A stretch of DNA of 64,000 nt from Fragilariopsis cylindrus CCMP1102 (Eukaryota > Bacillariophyta > Bacillariophyceae > Bacillariales > Bacillariaceae). The translations under genes and the position numbers were made by a program. The notes beneath the pieces were generated by a model, which was not told the origin of the DNA, did no database searches, and saw only the letters and a program-made list of their open reading frames with translations. This document shows, one piece after another, positions 1 to 11,504 of this stretch (position 1 is its first letter; every line of letters begins with the position of its first letter). The stretch lies in assembly GCA_900095095.1 (NCBI GenBank), contig FMBT01000301.1, positions 124,001 through 188,000 of the forward strand, given 5' to 3'.

Positions 1-327
1 CTTTTGAAGAAAGAACGGAATACCGATAATCACTAATGCATCATTAATGAAACGAGTTATTCCTTTCGATGTCATTCCGTGTTCCAGTTCCACAGGCCAA
101 TGTGACTTTCTTATGGCACGATATATATCATCATTTGGATTGTCAGTCGAAAGTGGTGGTGGTGGTGGTGATCGTAGTGGTGGTAGCTGTGATGCTATTC
201 CTTTCTTATTAGTGCTTGAACTACTGCTGCTACTACTGCTACTACTACCACTATTACTAAGGGCCTCACTGACATTGACTAGTACAGCGAAAAACTGTAG
301 TAGTCGTAGTATCAACAATGAATTCAT
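1..327 (-). CDS. Secretory protein of unknown function, N-terminal 109 residues, cut by the window edge
   Basis: An open frame reads leftward from the ATG at 325-327 and is still open at base 1, so only the first 109 codons are visible. An in-frame TGA lies upstream with no ATG in between, which supports this start. The protein opens with a classic signal peptide (MNSLLILRLLQFFAVLVNV, then SEALS as a likely cleavage region). A poly-Ser run, a Pro-rich stretch (PPLRSPPPPPL) and a better-conserved-looking segment with RAIRKSHWPVELEHG and ITRFINDALVIIG follow. I do not recognise the family. No Phe follows the predicted cleavage site, so plain secretion or ER entry is more likely than plastid import. 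The opposite strand also has an ORF (47-400), but it is Leu/Gly repeats and looks like a shadow. Confidence 0.6.
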   Translation of the reverse strand, partial: MNSLLILRLLQFFAVLVNVSEALSNSGSSSSSSSSSSSTNKKGIASQLPPLRSPPPPPLSTDNPNDDIYRAIRKSHWPVELEHGMTSKGITRFINDALVIIGIPFFLQK

Positions 328-1640
328 TCTAGTGTGTCGTTGTATTCCTCCCTCTGCACTCTTTCCAGATTTCAGGATTGTTGTTCATGACTGTTCATGA
401 CGCTAAATTCATCGTTTGATATTTGAGGATGAGGATGAGGATGATGATGATGATGAGGATGATGAGTGTGTCGTTCTTGTATCCTTTTACCGTACGGTAC
501 TTTTATGTGAAGATTTTTGTGCGCCTACAGTATTTGAACGTGAATGGAAAACGAACGAACAAAGGATATTTACTATTTAGGGGACAGTTTTGATTGATTT
601 GGGGGGAGATATCACACTTCAAAGATATGTATCATACATACAAACGCATAGTATAGTATATACCATACATATCTTTTGGTACAACTGTGTGTACGAGGAA
701 TGAATCATCGAAGGAAGGAATCAATAAAAGATTTGTTGACTTTATGGATGTCGTCGATGAAAAGAAGTTACATCGCAGGTAGGGTTCATTGAGTAAATCA
801 CCATTGAATGAATCAAGTACCAAGCCTTCAAAGGAAGCAGATGAGCTAATTATCATTCGCTGTGCTGTGAAAGCATGGAGGTAGATTCATTCCTTCTTTC
901 ATTCACTGGTACAATAAATGTTACTGTACGTCGTGTAAAAAAAAGAAATGGCGAAGCAGATGAGCGAATGGATTGTCATTCGCTGTGATAGCATGGAGGC
1001 AGATTGATTCCTTCTTTGAAAGCATGGAGGTAGATTCGATTCTTTCTTTCATTCACTGGTACAATAGAAATGTTACTGTACGTCCTCGTGTAAAAAAAGA
1101 AATGGCGAAAGAATTCTTAGGAACAAAATTATCCAAAAATCACTAACCACATCCCGGTGCATGCTCTGTATTGGATATTTGACGACAACAACATGCGCAG
1201 CATCCAAGACCTTCATTATTTCTTTGTTCACATATAAAACATTTAGATTTTTGTAATCTCTACTATAGTAAATTTTCCAGAGTGAGTCGAATCGAATCAT
1301 TCTTTCGTTCTTCTTGATTGATTGATTGACTTTTTGTTTTCGACAACAGAAGAAGCACAACGAAGAATTTTTTCTTAAATGTACGGTAGATATTATACTA
1401 TGTATTTATGATTACAATAATTGCTACCACTACTGTACTACCATCACGGATTACTGAGTACTGCTTTGCTTTGCTTTATTGAAGTATTACTACTACTAAC
1501 TTACTACTACTACTTACTAACTTACTTGATGTAAGTTAACTTTTACTGTCACGTACTGTCTGTCACTTGGTACTTCTGTACTTGCTTGATGTAACATGCA
1601 TGCAGCATTAGATAGCATTTAACATTTAATCAGCAGGTTT
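328..1640. other. Intergenic region without a recognised gene
   Basis: Small minus-strand frames at 632-856 and 1073-1360 have no recognisable domain and overlap or abut the duplicated sequence at 834-1109. A GATGAG-type simple repeat lies at about 426-462. TACT-rich repeats lie at about 1480-1570. I see no convincing gene. Confidence 0.6.
834..1109. repeat. Direct tandem duplication, period about 119 bp
   Basis: The segment beginning GAAGCAGATGAGC at 834 recurs at 953. Shared landmarks follow in the same order: CATTCGCTGTG, AGCATGGAGG, TTCATTCACTGGTACAAT, ATGTTACTGTACGTC and AAAGAAATGGCGAA. The second unit carries an internal insertion that repeats the AGCATGGAGG block. It is non-coding as far as I can see. 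Confidence 0.8.
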
Positions 1641-4436
1641 TTAAGTAAATTTATCATATTCGATTTGAAATTGTTTTTGTATTTCTATTGCTGTTGGTCT
1701 ATTTTGTATATTACGATCCCACGATTGTAATATAATAGATCGTAATGATTTTGTCCAATACAATGATGCGAATGATGATGATGTTGATGATTCTTCTTCT
1801 TCGTGTGGTGTCATAATTGGTAACAAAGGTCGTACATTTAAATATTTATAATCATCATTCTTCATGTTCTTGTTCTTGTTATTGCTATTATTGTTCTCAT
1901 TATCATCTTGCTGCTGTTTCTTATCGTTATTGTTGTTGTCATTGTTGTTCTTATTACGACGGATGTGTCTTCTGCTTCTGTACGACTTTGATTTCGATGA
2001 TTCATTTCCATTTTTATCATTATCAACTTCTTGAGTAGTATTAGTAGCACAATCATCAACCACAGCAATATTATTTTCATATGGTCTATTCAATGATAAT
2101 ATTTCATATGATAATAAACCTAATGAATATATATCAGATAATTCATTATAATATTCACCCAAAGCAATTTCTGGACTCATATAACGTGGAGTTCCAACTT
2201 TTTTTGTGAATTTAAATAATGGATGATGTTTCTTGAATGATGATGATGTTCCTGTCCGACTACTACTAGTGGTAGTAGTAGTTGTATCTGGTATAATTCT
2301 TGCAACATCAAAATCAAATACTTTTAAATTACCTGCACGATCAAAACCAATCTTTTTATATATAAGAAATGGTAGAGACAGACAGACAGACAGTGCACAG
2401 TTTAGTTCGTTAATTTAGTTAGTGGGAAGATATAGATAGATAGATAGATAGATAGAAAAATAAATGACAGAAAGAAAGTAGGAGACGAGTGAGTGAAGGC
2501 GTGGAAAAAGAAAAAGGCAAGTACCGTAAAATAAGAAAAAAGAGAAGATACCCTCCCCCCCCTCGACGTGACCGAGTGAGTCCCGGATTTGGGTAAGTGG
2601 CGCGACTCAACCCCCCCCCCCCACCCCCCCCCCCACCTCCGACGAAATAGAAATAAGAATAACAACAACCTCACATTTTCATTCATTCATTGTTGGTATA
2701 GTATAGTATAGCATCTTTATCTTACTATTTTAACTTACATTATCAGGTTTTAAATCACGATGAATAATATGTTTGGAATGTAAATAAGTGATAGCTTTTG
2801 TTAAATCAATTAAAATTCGTAATCGTTTCCTCCAAAATAATTTATTATCTATCGTCCCGCCACCATCCACGCCATCGTTAATAATACCAACGGTGGTAGT
2901 GGTGGTGGTGGCTTGATGTTGTTGTTGACGTTGTTGTTGTTGTAAGTGTCTTCTTGATGACGATGATGATGATGATGGCTGGCGTAACTGCTGTTGCTTT
3001 TGAAGAGACGATGCTGTTCCTGATGTTGTTGATGGAGAACGTCGTTTATTACTACTACTACGAAAAGATAATGTATTCTTGATCGATGACAAAATACTAT
3101 TACTTCTTCTGCTGCTGCCGCTGATTTTACTTCTGGAACTGGAGGAATTTTTACTTTTAGTAATAGTAGTTGCTGCTGCTACTACGTTCGGCATATGCGA
3201 GGAAACAATTTGTTGTTGTTGCTTTTGTTGTTGTGGTTGATGTTTCATACTACTATTCGCATTAGTAGTATTCCATTCTTTTAATTTATCACTTAAGGTA
3301 GAATTCAATTTTTCTAATACGATAAAATAAGAATCATGATGACCATTTCGCAATGCCGATAATCCTGTTGTGGTCCAACCAATTATTTTCAAAATATGTT
3401 TTGATCCATCGTCATCGTGTGAATGTTGTTGTGAATCATCTTGTGGTTGTTGCAATAGTGCAGCTAATACTAAGGATTCTTTTCGTAAATCAGCAGCACA
3501 GGTTGCTAACATAGGTAAATTAGAGAGTAATTTTTTACGTAATGTTTTTACCACAATCGTATTTGGATCAATACTATTAATTTTACCAGTATTACCAGTG
3601 TTAGTAGTAATACTTTTGACACTATATACCACATTATACGATCCATTTCCTACTATAGTGTCTAATTTTAGGTCCGAATGTTTGATATTTAATATACCAG
3701 TACTACCATTACTTTCATTATTAATCGCATTATTGTAGTAATATTCTTCGGCATTTGATTTCTTTAAACGTTTATATGCAAATTTTAATACACGTTCAAT
3801 TGATATTGGATCAGTAGTAGTTTTAGTTATTCTTGGGGTAATAGTTTTAGCCTCCTGCCGCTGCTGCTGATGCTGCTTTTGCTGCTGCTGCTCTTTGTTC
3901 TTGTTCTTTTTACGAAGGCGACGACGATGGCTATTATTACGATCACGATCACGATTGCGATGACTACTACTGGATGTTGTTTTTGTTTTTGTTCTTGGTC
4001 TTTCAAATGTAACATTTTCAAAAGAAGAAGAAGAATACGACGGTATTTGTTGTTGTTTTTGAGATGAAGAAGACGATAATACGATAGGGGAAGCAGCTTC
4101 TTCCTTTGGCGTTGTTATTGGTGTTATTGACGCTGTTGGTTCGTCGTCCTCCTCCTCCTCCTCCTCCTCTTCTTCTTCCTCATCCTCCGGCGATTCTGAT
4201 TCTGACTCTGAATCGGAAGAACCAGTACTGTTACTACTCTCCGTTTCAGTCTCTTCTGCTGCTGTTGTGTGTTCTTTTTCTTGCTTAATATTATTTGATT
4301 TGATTTTAATGATCTTCTTTTTACGAATAGCTACTACAGTATTAGTACTGTGAGTAGTACTATCACTACTCCTACTACTGTCGGCAGCGGCGGCTTTGCT
4401 GTTGTTGTCCCTGTTACGGGTTGTAGTAGTAATCAT
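1641..4436 (-). CDS. Ser/Thr-type protein kinase with disordered N-terminus, two exons
   Basis: Exon 1 is 4436-2739 and exon 2 is 2351-1641, giving 802 residues. The 387 bp intron has donor GTAAG directly after HRDLKPDN and acceptor AAAAAG|ATT, so IGFDRAGNLKVFDFD joins in frame. Residues 1 to about 250 are Ser/Glu/Gln-rich and probably disordered. The kinase domain follows: glycine loop VGNGSYNVVYSV, a VVKTL lysine strand, catalytic loop HRDLKPDN at about 555-566, and the activation segment up to RYMSPE, then DIYSLGLLSYEI. A Ser/Gln-rich insert of roughly 150 residues lies between the small lobe and the catalytic loop, and an Asn-rich insert lies in the C-lobe. The metal-binding DFG motif reads DFD. 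The layout resembles a diatom-expanded kinase group; the substrate is unknown. Kinase fold and splice sites are secure; activity is likely but untested. Confidence 0.87.
2352..2738 (-). other. Kinase intron with tetranucleotide repeat and C/G homopolymers
   Basis: The intron holds a GATA tetranucleotide array (about 2430-2455) and nearly pure C runs on the plus strand at 2611-2634, which are G runs in the pre-mRNA. Two ORFs that can be read inside it (2402-2686, 2419-2610) are repeat translations and are not called. Confidence 0.8.
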
Positions 4437-6796
4437 AGTCGTCGTTATCGCTCGTTCGTTCGTTATCGTTTGGTCGTTCGTTATTCGTTATCGTTCGTCT
4501 GTACCGGTAGCTGCCAGTTCTTTTTTGTTAATTCTGAATTCTGAATTATTCATTCGAATAACGTTACTGCGCTTGTAGAAGAATGTGCGTGGGTACTGTA
4601 GTTCTATTCTTATACTTGCTGGTATTGTATTGTAATGCTTGCTTTAGTTGGCTGATTCGAGTCGATTCCAAGTCAAAGCAAGTCAGTGAAGTCATTCCAT
4701 TCATTCATTCGCTTTGCTTTGTTGTTCTTTTCTTCCTATCTCACTTTCCTTGTTTTGTTGCCCGAGCTAGCTTAGCGACGTTGCTTGTTTAAAACTCAGC
4801 ATCATTCCATCTTCTAAATATTCCTTCACGTGAGGAGCATGCAATGTCGAAGCGAGTGACGTAATAAAAGAATTGTAGTATGACAATGATGTGCATTTTG
4901 CGTTTGGACTTTTTTGGCCCATCAATTCTGCAACTAACCTACAGTACTAGTAATAGAACGAACTTCACAGGCTTGATACCACCTTCAGTCGTGGATTTTT
5001 ATTTATGTTTTACATAGCTACTGTACTCTACTAGTAAAACTAAAGAACATCAGTCGTGGCTTTTAAAATTACGAATGAATGAATCATGAATGAATCAATC
5101 GAATCGAATCAATCGAATCAATCGAATCAAATCAATTACTGTAGGTTTACGGCCCAATACTTCAAAAGTACCACGGTTATGTGCTTTTTTTTTCAATCGA
5201 ACATCATTGACCCAGCATTTGGGAAAAGTTGGATCGATCGAAGCTCCATGTATCTACTGGTCCGTTTAATACAAGAGTTGTATCGATTTGAAAGATCTTT
5301 GTATGTTTAAAAGAGGGAGAAAGAGGTGGTACTGCACTGTACCGTACTGTAATCCCGTCTTGATTATTCCTGACAAAAAATAAGTCCACCATTTCATTTT
5401 AATAAAATCATTTTTATGTGTCGTGCAAGCAGGTAGGCAGAGCTACTTTACTTTACCATACTTTACTGTAGTCGAGTCGAGTCTGGTTTGGAAGAATATG
5501 TGATTGATTCTTTCTGGTAAGGACACACATACACACCCACGCCCACACATGCACAGCTGTAATAGACAATAGACAATTTGGTTTCACGTACAGTCAGTAG
5601 TACATCAAAAAGCTTGTACCAATATATTTAGAGGAACTATTAGTACTGCAGTATGAGTAGAACTTTTGAAAAGAAGAAGTCTTTTAGTCTAATCTAATCT
5701 AATCTTATCTAATCTAATCTGAACTAAGAATGAATTAGAACTGTCTACTTGTTGCTATCACGACCAATCAATCACGACCGCTTACAACAACAAAGAAACA
5801 TGTCTGCCTGCCTACCTGCCTCGTTACGTCGAACTGTCCTACCTGCCTACCTACCAGTTACATTGTTTGTCGTATGAGACGGAATGCATACATTTGATGC
5901 TGTGGTTCATATAATTTGATATATGCATATCATGATTCACTTCACTTCACTATAACAAATGAAATTTACCATAACAAGAATGACTACACAGATTGATTTA
6001 TCTGGAAGGAGTAGGTTGTTGTTGCTGTAGTTACTGAAAATGATGAATTGTATACCAGTCGAATTATCAACATCATCATCATCATCATCATAGTTATCGG
6101 AAGTAAATATAGTACTAATAGTTTTTGTAGAAGAAGTAAAAGAAAGACAATGCACGAACATTGTTGTTGTTATTGTTGCTGGATGGAGTTGCAGTTGCAG
6201 TTGTAGTCGCAGTTGTAGTCGTAATTGTAGTCGCAGTTGTAGTTGTGGTGAGCATGATCCGTGCTGATGCTGATGGTGATGGTGATGGTGATGCCGGTGG
6301 TGATGGTGATGCCATCGGATGTTTATGTCTCTTTCGGATGTTTGTTATTAATCTGTCGGAGTGTGTGTCGAGTGCGAGAAAAAGAAGAAAACGTCGCGTC
6401 TATATTGCCTATTCAATTCTAATTCTATTACTAATTTGATCTAACTAACAAGAATTTTTACAAAAACTAGATATTTATATTATTATTAAAAATATTAAGA
6501 ATATAATAACTGGTGCCGGGGTTTCTCCTTGACAAACTATTACGTCCACGCGATCATATTTCAAATGGAAGGTACCCTGGGACGTGTAGGAACGATACGA
6601 AAATGTCGAAACAAAACAACGTTTCTTCTCCAGTTCCAAGAAAACTGAGTGATTTAATCCCGAGTAGATATAATGGAATCAAATCAATCGAAAGGATGTT
6701 GTGAGTTGACTTTGAATGATGTTTGGATGAGAACAACCAAATTTAACCAAACAAAATGTGACACTACTCGGCCCTACTAGGATAATCAGTGGCCGA
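4437..6796. other. Long intergenic region, simple repeats only
   Basis: There are CGTTCGTTAT-type repeats at 4440-4500, GAATCAATC repeats at 5095-5140, TCTAATCTAA repeats at 5690-5720, and a GATGGTGATGCTGATG minisatellite at about 6258-6314. ORFs over the minisatellite are Val-, Thr- or Ser/Pro-only on both strands and are not called. The stretch 6510-6700 is less repetitive and has a 63-codon plus-strand frame with no recognised similarity. Confidence 0.55.
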
Positions 6797-7956
6797 CTAA
6801 AGGAGAGGAGTTTCTTCGTTTCCATTCTTGAGCGCAAGAGACTTCGCGATGGTGATTTGATAAATCAACTGTGGTTCGGGAGAAAATGTAGAGATCAAAG
6901 ATAAAATAGAGAAGAAATGAGAACATGAGCGGATGTACAATCACTTTCGTCAAAATACCGTGGCGTGTGAAAACAATCATATTACACGTACCAAACCAAC
7001 GCCACACTTGGAGATGATATCAGAGACAGAGTATCCCAATTGAATACCGACAATGGCATTGGAACCGGAGATTCCCATCATAGGGAAGATATAAACGACA
7101 GGGTACCTGTTGTATAGTTAAAAAAATGAAGAACATTGTGAGTTAACTTGTCTCACACACACACAAAAAACATCGAAAAAACGACGACGGAAAAAGAGAG
7201 GAACTACTTACGTGCACCAAGCGATGACGGTCCACCATTGAACACCCTTAATAAGTTTACGGACGGCAGGATCAGCTTCCGACTGAGTGGCATCGTTAAG
7301 TCCCACGAGGAGAGTTTGGACAATGTAGAGGAACGGTAACATAGCACCAATCCAATAGACCCAACGACCACCTAGATTGTCTTCGCTCATAAAGAGTTCA
7401 CCGGGATATCCGATTGCGATCATGGCAGCACTGGCAATTCCCAGAGTAGTGGCTTTCGATTTTGATTCATCTGCAGGCAACTTCATGACGAGGATGATTT
7501 CAATCAAAAGCAGTGGCACGGTTAACAGCCAATCCATGTAACGGTACGCGTCGTTGAAAGGACTACCGGTTTTCGCCAGTTCCCCTTCGCCGGTCCATTC
7601 ATACGCTTCGGTCCACGAATTGAACATACGTAGGTAATGGTAGGATGCAATGAAGGTGACCAATCCAGAAATGATCAAGGCACTCTTGTACTTCTCGTGT
7701 ACACTTGGCTGTGAAAGAAAATAAGAACGGGTATAATACGAAGAAGAAGAGGAAGAATAGGGTAAGATAGTGATTCATTATTCGTCGGCGGGTTGACTGA
7801 TCGATCGATGTGCATTATCTTTAATACACTTTCGTTACACAACGGTATGTATCAACTTACGACACGCATCCAAAGGAAGATAGTAGTAGCCATCATCGTG
7901 GCAAACGAGAACGATAATACGTCATAGACAATGGTGAATTGAGTTCCGCTGATCAT
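6797..7956 (-). CDS. Xanthorhodopsin-like proton-pumping microbial rhodopsin, four exons
   Basis: Exons are 7956-7861, 7708-7212, 7106-6992 and 6868-6797. All three introns are GT-AG and the joined frame gives 259 residues with seven helices. Helix C carries RYMDWLLTVPLLLIE, which has the Asp-Thr-Glu set of proteorhodopsin-type outward H+ pumps (Schiff-base counterion/acceptor, Thr, cytoplasmic donor). Leu at the proteorhodopsin-105 position predicts green absorption. The His of helix B is present (SYHYLRMFNSW). Helix E has IGYPGELF, as in xanthorhodopsin and Gloeobacter rhodopsin. Helix G has GYSVSDIISKCGVG, whose Lys binds retinal. The C-terminus LALKNGNEETPLL comes only from the 72 bp last exon. 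Family knowledge: diatom homologues are light-driven proton pumps linked to iron limitation. The membrane in which it sits cannot be told from sequence. Confidence 0.95.
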
Positions 7957-8632
7957 TTTGACTGCTTTTGTTTTCTTTTTACGTTATTGGAATTTGTGAT
8001 AAATGAATTAATGGCCACACGTTGTCCTTGTTTTTGACCACAGCATCAAATTGCCGTGATTTCTCGCATTGTAGTACGATAAAAAGGAGAAAAAAGATTT
8101 CACATCAGCAGATCGAGAAAATCTTTGGCCGTGTATGACACACCTTCCTCCGAGCACAAGCCTCCACGAAGTGTACACGAGAACGGAAAGCATAATATTA
8201 TTAAGATTTCTGTGATTCATTCATTCTGACACATCCTGCGTACTAGGGGTTCGTTTTTTTTAGGCAATCACAAAGAACAGTGATTGCATACTTCTGTTGA
8301 AATGTCGCACCACACTTTTACGACGCACTTTTAAGAACAAGTAGCGCGGTACAACGCACGTTCTTCTAAAATGAAAAAACGAAAAAATACGACTCGATGC
8401 GTCATCCCGAGAAAGTTGACACTCGATCTCCATGAAAAATAAGCACTTACGACTAAATGCTCATGGAAAGATCCAACAGCTGACACAACATTATGGTCAG
8501 TCGGTTTATCAATATCTACTTTCTCGGCAAATGATTTATTTGTGAAAACTACTATCCGGCATCAAACTTCGATTTCTTTTTCGACAAGCATCGTAATAAG
8601 ATTCGCAACAACAACAACAATGCAACAGTAGA
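7957..8632. promoter_or_regulatory. Shared divergent upstream region of rhodopsin and membrane-protein gene
   Basis: The two ATGs face away from each other with 676 bp between them, so both promoters must lie here. The stretch contains ACGACGCACTTTTAAGAAC near 8318 and GATGCGTCATCC at 8396-8407. The core TGACGC of the latter (minus strand) resembles bZIP/CRE half-sites known as CO2/cAMP-responsive elements in diatoms. A plus-strand CAACAACAACAACAATG leader precedes the start at 8633. Regulation by light or iron is inference only. Confidence 0.5.
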
Positions 8633-9811
8633 ATGGTGGCCGTAGGTGGTGTTCTCCCGGTCCTATTCATCTTTTCTTCCTCTTCCAATAACAGAGGAAT
8701 GGATAACAATTTTGGTCGTCGGGCAGCATGTAAAAGAAAACTAGTAAAGACTTCTTACCGGTACGATGTGAGAAGCGATATCGACTTGCTACTCATTCCA
8801 CCAAAAACAGTACTAGTAGCACCATCATCAGCTCCGTTACCATCCTTGACAACATACGACGAAATAATATCATCGTCATCATCACAGGAGAACAACACGA
8901 ATCACCAACGAACGAGGACAACAAAATCCTATCGGAAAATTCGCAAATTCTTCAAGGCGGGGACTCTGGATATTCCCAGGATATGCCATTCGATCGTGGG
9001 ATTATCTTCCATCCTCGTGGGCCTGCATCACATGAGCAAAGTACTACTACTCAGTAGTTTTACCAATGTCGAATGCAAGGTATCGGCAATAGTCTGCACC
9101 GGAGGCATTCATACCCTTGCGGGTCTATTGGGAATACGACGATTGAATTTCAAAAGCAACAAGGAGGCGGCACGCAATGCCATGTTCTGGCCGGCACCGA
9201 TACAGAGTTTGTGGCTGGCATCGGTGTCATTGACGGAGTGGGGACAAGGATCGGGTGCGTTTATATCTATGAAGAATCCTCTATTCACTGCCTTTACGAC
9301 ATCCAACGTGCTGTTGACGGTGTGGCAGCTCTCGGAGATTCTACGCAAGACCGGCGTTCGTGACAGTGGCAGTGGCAGTGGCAGTGGCAGTGGCAGCAAT
9401 AAAAAGCAGGACAGTATCTGGTTCCAGAAGTCGGCGCACAATGCCATTCTTGTGGAGTTTTCGTATCTTCTCTGGATGCAACTTCAAATGGGAACCGTTT
9501 TGTACATTATTGCGTGTCGATCTTGTTCGGTAGGCGAGTTTTCGATCTTTATGGACGCCTTTCCGAACATGCAGTCTCTGTTGTCGAATCTAGCTCTCAA
9601 CACCGCATTTTTCAACAACCTGGCGGTCTTTGTGGCCACGTTAGTGCGGTACAATGTCTTGTCGAAACCAAAGAAAAAATACGACAACGTGATCGTCTTC
9701 TCCCTTCCACTACTCAGCTCTATATTTATTGTTTGGAAGGTTTTGTCTTGTTTCTTCTTGAGCTACGATGGGACAATGAGTGCATCGTTTTTTTCGTTGC
9801 TTTTTAGATAA
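8633..9811 (+). CDS. Multi-pass (about seven-helix) membrane protein, unknown function
   Basis: An intronless frame of 392 residues; an alternative start is Met23. The first 110 residues are Ser/Thr/Arg-rich and soluble. About seven hydrophobic segments follow at roughly 120-142, 150-168, 184-201, 217-237, 270-296, 316-340 and 352-378. Helix 1 has LVGLHHMSK, helix 2 has TGGIHTLAGLLGIRRL and helix 3 has FWPAPIQSLWLASVSLTEW. Between helices 4 and 5 a (GGCAGT)n repeat encodes a Ser-Gly linker. I do not recognise the family. The His residues in helices 1 and 2 and the divergent position beside a rhodopsin invite the thought of a retinal-pathway or partner protein. However, I cannot see the motifs of the Brp/Blh carotene-cleaving enzymes, so this is only a hypothesis. 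The N-terminus does not look like a clear signal or plastid presequence. Confidence 0.72.
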   Translation: MVAVGGVLPVLFIFSSSSNNRGMDNNFGRRAACKRKLVKTSYRYDVRSDIDLLLIPPKTVLVAPSSAPLPSLTTYDEIISSSSSQENNTNHQRTRTTKSYRKIRKFFKAGTLDIPRICHSIVGLSSILVGLHHMSKVLLLSSFTNVECKVSAIVCTGGIHTLAGLLGIRRLNFKSNKEAARNAMFWPAPIQSLWLASVSLTEWGQGSGAFISMKNPLFTAFTTSNVLLTVWQLSEILRKTGVRDSGSGSGSGSGSNKKQDSIWFQKSAHNAILVEFSYLLWMQLQMGTVLYIIACRSCSVGEFSIFMDAFPNMQSLLSNLALNTAFFNNLAVFVATLVRYNVLSKPKKKYDNVIVFSLPLLSSIFIVWKVLSCFFLSYDGTMSASFFSLLFR

Positions 9812-11504
9812 ATACTACTAGCTAGTAGTAACTGCTATATACTACTGCTACTCTAATCACTAACAATCACTAATAAACCACACAAAAAAGTCACTGAGAA
9901 ATACTAAATGCAATAAAAAAATAGTAATGAATGACAGATGGTGATAGAGTATGCTAGATAGAATTTCCAGTAGTACTGTAGTTAACATGATATTGGCGCT
10001 GTTTAGACAAGGAGGAAAAAAGCTTACTACTAGTAATACCGTTTATACCATTGTGTGATTGTGACATTCCATATTCCTTGTACAGCATTAATACCGATAA
10101 GTGACTGTGACATTCCTTGTACGCTACATCATTTTGTCCTTGATATACGAATAACTACCGTAGTTTAAATTAAATTACAAGATGTATTCTAGATTTTTTT
10201 CTAGCAACCTTGAGGGCATCTACCGGTAAAAGTAATCATCCTTTGTGACATGTCGTTTAAAAATGTGAGCAAAAAAAAAATCATTTCTTGCATCCAACGT
10301 CCGAAGTCGGAGAAGTGCGCGTTTCCCCCCGAGTCGCCCTCCTTAGCCTGTAGCTACTCAGTACATCACAGTAATGAGCTGCACACTATGAACAGAGTAT
10401 ATTATGAGCACTCATGGCTAGCTGCTGATACTCCTACTCCTAATATTCCTACTAGGCAAGTTGTACACCAAGTCGTTACATTCTGACAATCAGATTAAAA
10501 TACCGTACCATTATGACAAAAGAGGTCAGTAATCGAATCCACGTTTGAAAAAAGAGTCAGAATTCGAAGGTTTGATCTAGTCGACTGAGTCGAGTCGAGG
10601 GAGTGAGTCAAACAAGAATCAAGAATCTTCAATCTTACGATTCATCATTTTGCCTCCGCGCGTGATCGATACTCTACCTGCCTCTAGCTTACGACAGCTC
10701 CTGCTTTGTGCCGGTAACTACGAAGTCTGTCTGTTCGAACAGAAAATATATCATCTTCCTCGCGCAAGGCGTTGTAAGCGATCATTATTCACTCATTTTC
10801 TCTGATTACAACCGATACAACTGCTTACAATAGATATCATTTCAAAAAGGCATTATTATTTATGGCGAAATTTAATACATTTATATAAAATGAGCGACGG
10901 ATTTTTAGATATATGACGATACCTGGTAGTGCTTCACAAATTTTCAAATCAATAAAATGTACGTGTACAAGTACTAGTACATCGATCTCCGTCTCATTTG
11001 TTTTTTATTCTCAACGGTAAGTTTTTATGGGGACATACTACGCCAAACAACTTCACTTCGCAGATTTAAAACTGCATGTCACTCCTTTTGATACTACAAT
11101 TCTTGTACTCGGGCTCGCCGTCTATATTCTATTCTACCTACCACCACTGCAAGTTGGGTTTTAGTATTGGAAATCGAGTACTAGCTAACATCAAGCTAAA
11201 GAGGTAACGATACATACTTGTCGGTCGGAACAATAGTGATAACAAGAGTACGCACACCCTGCCGTATCTTACCTCAAAGAAGAGAGAGTATAATGTCAAT
11301 TGACAATCATAACCGAGCAATTTGACTTCAGTAAATTTTTTAATAGTAGAATTACTAACAACATCAACGAAACAACAACACAGCAACAGCAGCAACAGCA
11401 GCAATCTAACAAGTTTGAGTGTGAAGAATCGTCAGAATTTGTTGTGACGGTATTTACAATTGTACTAATTAGATTTAGTTTACTTTAGTTTGAAGCAGCC
11501 AGCC
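9812..11504. other. Intergenic region without a recognised gene
   Basis: AT-rich DNA with scattered ACTAGTA/TACTGTA motifs, a GTCGACTGAGTCGAGTCGAG stretch near 10580 and a 12 bp palindrome CTGTTCGAACAG near 10731. A 78-codon frame at 10250-10486 has no recognisable feature. Bases 11380-11410 are a CAG/CAA repeat just before the next gene. Confidence 0.55.

Noticed and set aside
2402-2686. ORFs with Gly/Arg and Phe-rich translation
   Set aside because: They lie inside the kinase intron and derive from GATA and C/G repeats.
6115-6439. Opposed ORFs, poly-Val on plus and Ser/Pro/Thr on minus
   Set aside because: Both are translations of a GTTGTAGTCGCAGTT and GATGGTGATGCTG minisatellite; no unique sequence supports a gene.
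8633-9811. Direct assignment of the rhodopsin neighbour as a Brp/Blh carotene-cleaving enzyme
   Set aside because: Helix count fits, but I cannot place the conserved His/Asp motifs of that family; left as a hypothesis.
10250-10486. 78-codon plus-strand ORF
   Set aside because: It has no domain, no repeat structure and no conserved-looking motif; chance length in AT-rich DNA.
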